Of a DNA stretch of 32,752 nucleotides, positions 27,213 to 32,752 are shown piece after piece. Within the stretch, counting starts at the first letter, position 1. Each line of letters opens with the position of its first letter. The stretch is from Nanobdellota archaeon (GTDB lineage: Archaea > Nanobdellota > Nanobdellia > Pacearchaeales > UBA12030), in assembly GCA_013331945.1 (NCBI GenBank), contig DUFK01000038.1:13344-46095 (forward strand). Direction: 5' to 3'. The notes under the pieces are model-generated. The model had not been told where the DNA came from. It saw only the letters and a program-made list of their open reading frames with translations, and did no database searches. Made by a program: the position numbers and the translations under genes.

Positions 27213-28067
27213 TTACGAAAAAGCTGATCCGATACCATGTCTTTGGGCTATATACGTTTTACCAACTTTGTCTACTTTTTCTTTTGCTTCCTCAAAGCTA
27301 TCATTAGATTTGTATACCACATCTACACCCATTAAAGCATTATCAAGCGTAAGAGTATCACATCCTCTTCTCATTTGCATAGGGAATTGTCCATGATTAC
27401 GTAAATAGGTCTTAAACTCTCCTCCCAACTCTGCTTCGCGGGCTTTTTTGAATATAGCTAATGCTTCCTCAATCTCCTTCCTCATTGTCTCGTGTTCACT
27501 TTCTTTCTTAAACGTTAACCACGTTAACCTTTCTCTGGCGTGCAATTCCTCTTCTAATTGAGATTCATACTTTTCAAGCTTGGTTAGAAGCCCACTACAA
27601 ACACCTTCTGTGCCTAAGAATACCTTGTATACATCACTGTATGGAGATTCATGAAATGACGAATGCTCTCGAAAGTGAAAGACGTCTAAAGGGATGTAAT
27701 AGTTTACACCACTATTTCCCTCTGCAGCGAGAATCTGACTCCGATGATGATACAATCTATCACTTTCGGATAATATTTCTTCTATTTCTGAAGCAGTCCT
27801 AAAATCCCCAGGATATGGACCATGGAACATCCTTTTACAGAAATCAGGGGATAATTCATATCTACCATTACGAGCAAACCTAGAAATATCGCCTGTAGAA
27901 GTTATAATATTTACTTTCCACTGCTTATCTGCTTGTTCTTTGTTATATCTTCCGATAGGAGTTTCTGGGTCAAAAACATCTTCTAACATTTTGACACCAT
28001 CCTTATCATATCCAATACCAAAATAATATTTCAGATGTTTCCAAAATATTCTGGATTTAGCTTTCAT
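27213..28067 (-). CDS. Uncharacterised orphan protein
   Basis: AT-rich 284-aa ORF ending next to polB; no family recognised. Confidence 0.75.
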   Translation of the reverse strand: MKAKSRIFWKHLKYYFGIGYDKDGVKMLEDVFDPETPIGRYNKEQADKQWKVNIITSTGDISRFARNGRYELSPDFCKRMFHGPYPGDFRTASEIEEILSESDRLYHHRSQILAAEGNSGVNYYIPLDVFHFREHSSFHESPYSDVYKVFLGTEGVCSGLLTKLEKYESQLEEELHARERLTWLTFKKESEHETMRKEIEEALAIFKKAREAELGGEFKTYLRNHGQFPMQMRRGCDTLTLDNALMGVDVVYKSNDSFEEAKEKVDKVGKTYIAQRHGIGSAFS

Positions 28068-28174
28068 CTTTATCTCCGAATTTATTCCTGATTAGTAGGG
28101 GCGATGAAATTTATTAATTATTGTAGTCATCTAATATGACAACATTTAAATGGTAGTTGTTTCTTACTATTGAT

Positions 28175-28909
28175 ATGGCAGAAGTCAATTTGGAAGAATT
28201 AGGATTAACTAAAATAGAAGCAAAGGTTTACTTATCTTTGATTAAACTGGGTTCAACTACAACAGGACCATTAGTTAAGAAAACAGAATTGCATAGGGCA
28301 ACTGTTTATGATGCTCTAAAAAGATTGATGGAAAAAGGACTTGTAACTTTTATTATAAAGGAAAAGACAAAATATTTTCAAGCTACAAGCCCAGAACATT
28401 TTTTAGAATTGATTAAGGAAAAGAAGCACGAATTAGAAGAAAAAGAAAGATTAAGTCAAGAAATTGTTAAGAAATTACAACAAATTCAAGAGCAAGCAAA
28501 AATAAAGGAAAATGCGGGCATCTTTCAGGGGAAAAGAGGGGTAAAGACTATTTTTGAGGATATCTTAAGGCATAAAGAGTACTATTCATTAGCTTCTTCT
28601 GGAAAATTCAAAGAAGTTCTAGGTGTTTATTTTGATCAATTTCAAAGAAAAAAGAAGCAACGAAAGATTAAAGCAAGAATTTTGATTGATGAAAGCCTTA
28701 AAAATAGTGATTATGCGAGGGTAATACATGGAGAAGTAAGATTTCTCCCTAAAGAGTATAGCTACCCGACTGCAACTTTTATCTATGGTGATAAGGTTGC
28801 GCTTTTTGTCCTTACAGAATATCCAACTGCATTCTTGATAGAAAGCAAAGAAGTTGCAGAATCTTATAGAAGTTATTTTGATTTACTATGGAAGAGAGCA
28901 AAAGCCTAG
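28175..28909 (+). CDS. TrmB-family transcriptional regulator
   Basis: LEELGLTKIEAKVYLSLIKLGSTTTGPLVKKTELHRATVYDALKRLMEKGLVTF winged-helix pattern with a C-terminal PLD-like regulator domain. Confidence 0.9.
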   Translation: MAEVNLEELGLTKIEAKVYLSLIKLGSTTTGPLVKKTELHRATVYDALKRLMEKGLVTFIIKEKTKYFQATSPEHFLELIKEKKHELEEKERLSQEIVKKLQQIQEQAKIKENAGIFQGKRGVKTIFEDILRHKEYYSLASSGKFKEVLGVYFDQFQRKKKQRKIKARILIDESLKNSDYARVIHGEVRFLPKEYSYPTATFIYGDKVALFVLTEYPTAFLIESKEVAESYRSYFDLLWKRAKA

Positions 28910-28914
28910 AACCC

Positions 28915-29619
28915 TCAGCGCTTCATCTCAACAACACTCTCTTTAGGGATGAAAGTCATCTTTCCAATTTCTACATGCCCATTATACGCATCCTCATACA
29001 CTTTCTTTACATCCTCAAGAAGGATGCTCTTCGGAAAATAGGGCGCATCAAGGCAGAATGTATCTGCATATCCTCCCTCAAAACCGATGTGGAACCCATA
29101 CTTCTGTGAATCCCTGATAAGAAGCAGAAAGTTCTCTTTTGTGATTTCCTTGCCTAGCCAATCCTTTAGCCCGTCAGAGGCAAATTGTGAGATTATGATT
29201 TTGTAACCTTTCTCAAGCATCTCCCATACAAGCTCCTCGTGAGAGTGGCCTGCATGTGCTGCAAAGGCTTCCACTTTGAGCGGGCGCAGAGCATTCTGCA
29301 AGCTCTTGATCTGAGTCTCTTGAAGGCCTACACCACCTAAAATGAGAGCATCCACTTTCTCTTCCTTGGCGACAGCATCTTTCACGAGCTCGGCCTCTTG
29401 AGCGGAATCTGCGATATCACACTCAATCCGTACATGCTTTATCCCCAGCATCTTCGCTACTTCTGCCGCATGCTGCGTAGTTGCATAATGGAAAAGGTAG
29501 CAATCCTTCCTTGTAGGAACTACGGTAAGCAAGTACGCGACTTCCCAGCCCTTTTCAAGAGCATGGCCAAGGGCGTATGCAGAATCCTTTCCACCCGAAT
29601 ATAAAATTCCGACTTTCAT
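28915..29619 (-). CDS. Diphthine--ammonia ligase-like ATP pyrophosphatase (Dph6/MJ0570 family)
   Basis: MKVGILYSGGKDSAYALGHALEKGWEVAYLLTV..., start trimmed to the CAT at 29617-29619. Confidence 0.9.
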   Translation of the reverse strand: MKVGILYSGGKDSAYALGHALEKGWEVAYLLTVVPTRKDCYLFHYATTQHAAEVAKMLGIKHVRIECDIADSAQEAELVKDAVAKEEKVDALILGGVGLQETQIKSLQNALRPLKVEAFAAHAGHSHEELVWEMLEKGYKIIISQFASDGLKDWLGKEITKENFLLLIRDSQKYGFHIGFEGGYADTFCLDAPYFPKSILLEDVKKVYEDAYNGHVEIGKMTFIPKESVVEMKR

Positions 29620-29638
29620 TTTTTTGGGGTTTCTTGTT

Positions 29639-29663
29639 GCACCTTCTTTGCTAAAGAAGGTGC
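29639..29663 (-). promoter_or_regulatory. 11-bp perfect hairpin between TATA box and Dph6-like start
   Basis: GCACCTTCTTT-GCT-AAAGAAGGTGC adjacent to the palindromic TATA-like CTTTTATAAAAG (29663-29674). Confidence 0.6.
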
Positions 29664-29798
29664 TTTTATAAAAGTTTTCGTTTTTGGGCTTTCTGCTGCA
29701 AAAGGATTGGAGCAGAGCAAGCAAAAAGTAATTTAAAGGGATTTTTCCTTGCTGCAGGGAAAGAGAATAGAAATAGTATAGAAAAATAAAGAGGCAAG

Positions 29799-32582
29799 AT
29801 GCAAGACAAAAGGGCCATATCTCCACTTATCGCGACAGCAATCATAATCGCCATTACGATAACTGCCGGAGTGCTTCTTTATGCAGTTATATGGCCCATT
29901 TTGACCCAAAAGGTGACTGGAGATGCGTGCGCTGAATTTACTTTTTCCCTGGACCAGGATTCTTCGTGCACGATCGCCACGGGAGGGCAAAACGAGCTCC
30001 AAATCTCGATCGACAGAACTAAGAGCTCATCAAAAGAACCAAAAGCTGTTGCATGGCGCTTGATATTGGATGCGGATCGAGGAGAAAAAGTTTTATTCGA
30101 GAAAGAGTGGCAAGTCCATTCAGGAGAGCAGAGGAAATTTTTTGAGACCATAAGCAATGTTACGCTACAAAAGCTGGGTGGGAATATCACGAGCATAAGT
30201 GTATATCCCATCATCGAATCAAAGGGCACAAGAACCTCGTGCCAAGACTTTGTGAGAACAATTCAGAGAATGAATAAGTGTGTGTTCGCACTTGATTCAG
30301 ATGGAGATGGTGTTGGGAACACGCAGGATAATTGCCCTGCGCGGGGGAATCTAAATCAAAGAGATCTCGATGAGAACGGATTGGGGGATGCATGTGATAA
30401 TACAACTATATTCTTTGTCGCTGCGGATGGGAGCGATGCAAATGATGGAAACGAGAGCGCACCATTCAAGACGCTTGCAAAGGCGCGGGATGTGCTGCGC
30501 ACACGGATCTCAGTTGATATGAACTCATCAGCAGTCGTGGTGATTCGGGGAGGAAATTATAATATATCTGCGACTCTTTCACTAAATTACACTGACTCTG
30601 GAAAGAGTGGGCATAGAGTGATATGGAGAAATTATCCTGGAGAGACTCCGGTAATCTTTGGAAGTACTAGAATCACCACTTTCACTCCCTCAACCCAGCA
30701 AGGAGTCTTTGAAGCAAGTGCCCCGCAAAGCCTTTTTGCAAGTGGGAAGCTAGTCCTATACTGGAAGGGAGGACTGCTTGAGCCGGCAAGATATCCAAAT
30801 GCAGTAGTTCCTGATTTTACCGCAACAGATCCATGGCGAGGTGCATTCGTCTACGCAAATGCGTCGAGCAACTTAAGTGAGTTAGTAGTCTACTTCAACC
30901 ATACTGCGTTTGATTCAAGTACGTGGCAAGTGAATAATTCTCAAATCGTCATTTATACTGGATGGAATTACTGGAACGGATTCGGAAGGGTACAGAGCAT
31001 AAACTCATCGAATGGTACATTGCGTATAGCTAAATGGGGCACTGGTGCTTCGTATGCGATTACGCCGGGAAATCGCTTTTACATCCAGAACATAAGACAG
31101 CTTTTGGATGCACCCGGAGAATGGTTTTATGATAATGCAAGCGAGAAACTCTTGGTTTATCCTCCATCCGCATTTCAGCAAGGAGATTGGGCATCTGCTC
31201 CATCTACCGATCGTATCTTCTTAATAGATAATGCGTCAAATATGGAATTCAGGGGGCTGAAGATAAGCGAATTCCTTTTTGATGGGATACTTGTCAGGAA
31301 CTCCCACGACATCACGATAAGGGAAAATGAGATAAGCGATATCGGAAGCAATGAGAATCTTTACACAAGTGGCCCAAGGGTATCTGGAATAGGGATCAAT
31401 GCATACTCGGATGGGGTTGGAGATAGGAATTTTGAGAAAGTCGTGATTAAAGACAATAAGGTGCATAATATAGGTGCAATCGGAATAAAAGTTAGCAGTT
31501 GGTCCATGACATGGATTCCGGGACAGGATCGCACTAGTGATGGATATCATTTTAAGACGCTTGTTCCCGCGAACCATCAAGTTACTGGGAATAGTGTGTA
31601 TCACGTAGGAAAACTCTTCAAAGAATCTGCGATAGTCATGCGTACTGTGGGCGGAGTTGTTTCAAATAACACTATTTACGAGCTACCAAGAGTAGGAATT
31701 GTGCTTCAAGGAAACGACATGATGATAGAGTGGAACCATATCTACGACGTGAATCGAGAGACACAGGATACTGGAGGGATATATCACCTTGCAAGAAGCT
31801 GGCTTTATAGGAATAATACTCTCCGCCATAACCTTTTGCATGATATGGGGGGTTATGAATACAAGAGCCAAACCAACTCTTACCAATATCCTGGATTTTC
31901 GTGGGGACTCTATCCAGATGACTTTTCCAGCCAGTTTGAGATCCATGACAATGTGGTTGCAAGGACTGGCGGTGGATTTGTACAGATACATGCGGGAAGG
32001 GATAACTACATTCACGACAATATAGGGGTGGGAGGGAAAACAAGCCAGATGTATGCTCAAGGGGGATGGGGAGGAACTTCCTTTTTCTTGAATTACACCA
32101 AGAGCCTTGTCGGCATGTGGAGTGAGCTTGGAAACATGACTACGTGGGGATTTGATACCGCAAAGTATTATGAGAAATATCCTCTTTTGGCCAACGCGCC
32201 AGATCCAGAAACAATGAATGAGACCAGCGTGTATGACAACAACCGCTTTGAGAGAAACATATTATATTATCCTGGGAATGGAGTCTCTTCTGCATATTGG
32301 GTCAGGCATGTCGTCAATACCACTAATAACAGATTCACAAAGAATGTGATCTGGAATGGGAGTACAGGGCCTTCTCCATTCGTGCAGGATCCTGAAGCTT
32401 GGTTGCACGGAAGCAGTAACGGAAAGTACAGTTGGACCAAATGGAATTCCTTTGGCTTTGATGCAGATTCGATAATTGCAGATCCGCTCTTCGTGGATCC
32501 TGCGAATGATAATTATCTGCTGCAGCCAAATTCTCCCGCGCGGGCGCTTGGGCATCATGATATATTAGTTCCACACAAGTGA
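29799..32582 (+). CDS. Pilin-type signal, TSP3-like Ca-binding and right-handed beta-helix surface protein
   Basis: MQDKRAISPLIATAIIIAITITAGVLLYAVIWP (archaeal pilin N-terminus); DSDGDGVGNTQDNCPARGNLNQRDLDENGLGDACDN (TSP3); VAADGSDANDGNESAPFKTLAKARDVLRTR and PbH1-like NxI...N repeats. Confidence 0.9.
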   Translation: MQDKRAISPLIATAIIIAITITAGVLLYAVIWPILTQKVTGDACAEFTFSLDQDSSCTIATGGQNELQISIDRTKSSSKEPKAVAWRLILDADRGEKVLFEKEWQVHSGEQRKFFETISNVTLQKLGGNITSISVYPIIESKGTRTSCQDFVRTIQRMNKCVFALDSDGDGVGNTQDNCPARGNLNQRDLDENGLGDACDNTTIFFVAADGSDANDGNESAPFKTLAKARDVLRTRISVDMNSSAVVVIRGGNYNISATLSLNYTDSGKSGHRVIWRNYPGETPVIFGSTRITTFTPSTQQGVFEASAPQSLFASGKLVLYWKGGLLEPARYPNAVVPDFTATDPWRGAFVYANASSNLSELVVYFNHTAFDSSTWQVNNSQIVIYTGWNYWNGFGRVQSINSSNGTLRIAKWGTGASYAITPGNRFYIQNIRQLLDAPGEWFYDNASEKLLVYPPSAFQQGDWASAPSTDRIFLIDNASNMEFRGLKISEFLFDGILVRNSHDITIRENEISDIGSNENLYTSGPRVSGIGINAYSDGVGDRNFEKVVIKDNKVHNIGAIGIKVSSWSMTWIPGQDRTSDGYHFKTLVPANHQVTGNSVYHVGKLFKESAIVMRTVGGVVSNNTIYELPRVGIVLQGNDMMIEWNHIYDVNRETQDTGGIYHLARSWLYRNNTLRHNLLHDMGGYEYKSQTNSYQYPGFSWGLYPDDFSSQFEIHDNVVARTGGGFVQIHAGRDNYIHDNIGVGGKTSQMYAQGGWGGTSFFLNYTKSLVGMWSELGNMTTWGFDTAKYYEKYPLLANAPDPETMNETSVYDNNRFERNILYYPGNGVSSAYWVRHVVNTTNNRFTKNVIWNGSTGPSPFVQDPEAWLHGSSNGKYSWTKWNSFGFDADSIIADPLFVDPANDNYLLQPNSPARALGHHDILVPHK

Positions 32583-32617
32583 ACGCAGGAGATGATTTAG
32601 ATAGCCTGCGGGAAACA

Positions 32618-32626
32618 TTTATATAT
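32618..32626 (+). promoter_or_regulatory. TATA-box promoter upstream of structured element B
   Basis: GGGAAACATTTATATATTTCTAG; element B starts about 45 nt downstream. Confidence 0.6.
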
Positions 32627-32666
32627 TTCTAGGCCATTAAAAGAAGAGCAAAAATAGAGGGAAGAC

Positions 32667-32713
32667 GCTCGAAAAGCCCTGCTTTTCGGCGCGCCGGAAT
32701 GCAGGGCATTCCG
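32667..32713 (+). ncRNA. Candidate structured leader/RNA element B (two hairpins)
   Basis: CGAAAAGC-CCT-GCTTTTCG (32670-32688) and CGGAATGC-AGG-GCATTCCG (32695-32713) separated by GCGCGC; homologous to element A. Confidence 0.5.
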
Positions 32714-32752
32714 TGCGGGTATAAAAGTTCATTGTTATTTCTGAATAAGATA

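Noticed and set aside
1-32752. CRISPR array, tRNA or rRNA genes
   Set aside because: No regularly spaced repeats, no tRNA-like cloverleaf recognised in the intergenic gaps and no rRNA sequence seen.

Overview
This is an archaeal chromosomal segment, probably from a DPANN/Woesearchaeota- or Pacearchaeota-like lineage. The lineage call rests on an archaeal-type FEN1 and family-B DNA polymerase, a HerA-like ATPase, a Trm5-like methyltransferase, a Dph6-like ATPase, a TrmB-type regulator, an archaeal pilin-type signal and TATA-box promoters. Housekeeping genes are interrupted by accessory material. (i) A tight, AT-rich five-gene minus-strand operon (about 1.9-7.6 kb) encodes a D12-class adenine methyltransferase, a PLD-domain/DEAD helicase, a 69-aa orphan, a DndD/SMC-like ATPase and a 164-aa orphan. 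It is a strong candidate for a modification-linked antiviral system, possibly related to the catalogued helicase-methylase-ATPase type. (ii) A set of orphan genes (about 15.8-22.9 kb) includes a polytopic membrane protein with an RG-rich linker, a coiled-coil protein and a membrane-anchored JAMM/MPN-like protein. (iii) A VapBC-like pair is bracketed by two copies of the fen1 3' end. (iv) Large surface proteins are present: a 6-repeat propeller with a TSP1-like motif, a pilin-TSP3-beta-helix protein, an Amidase_3 protein and TolB-like and glycosidase-like proteins. A multi-hairpin element occurs twice, in the same orientation relative to promoters and with compensatory stem changes, which suggests an undescribed structured 5' leader RNA. 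There is also a promoter/SD/terminator-equipped micro-gene encoding only MARRRRKAAK. All calls come from reading the sequence; no searches were run.
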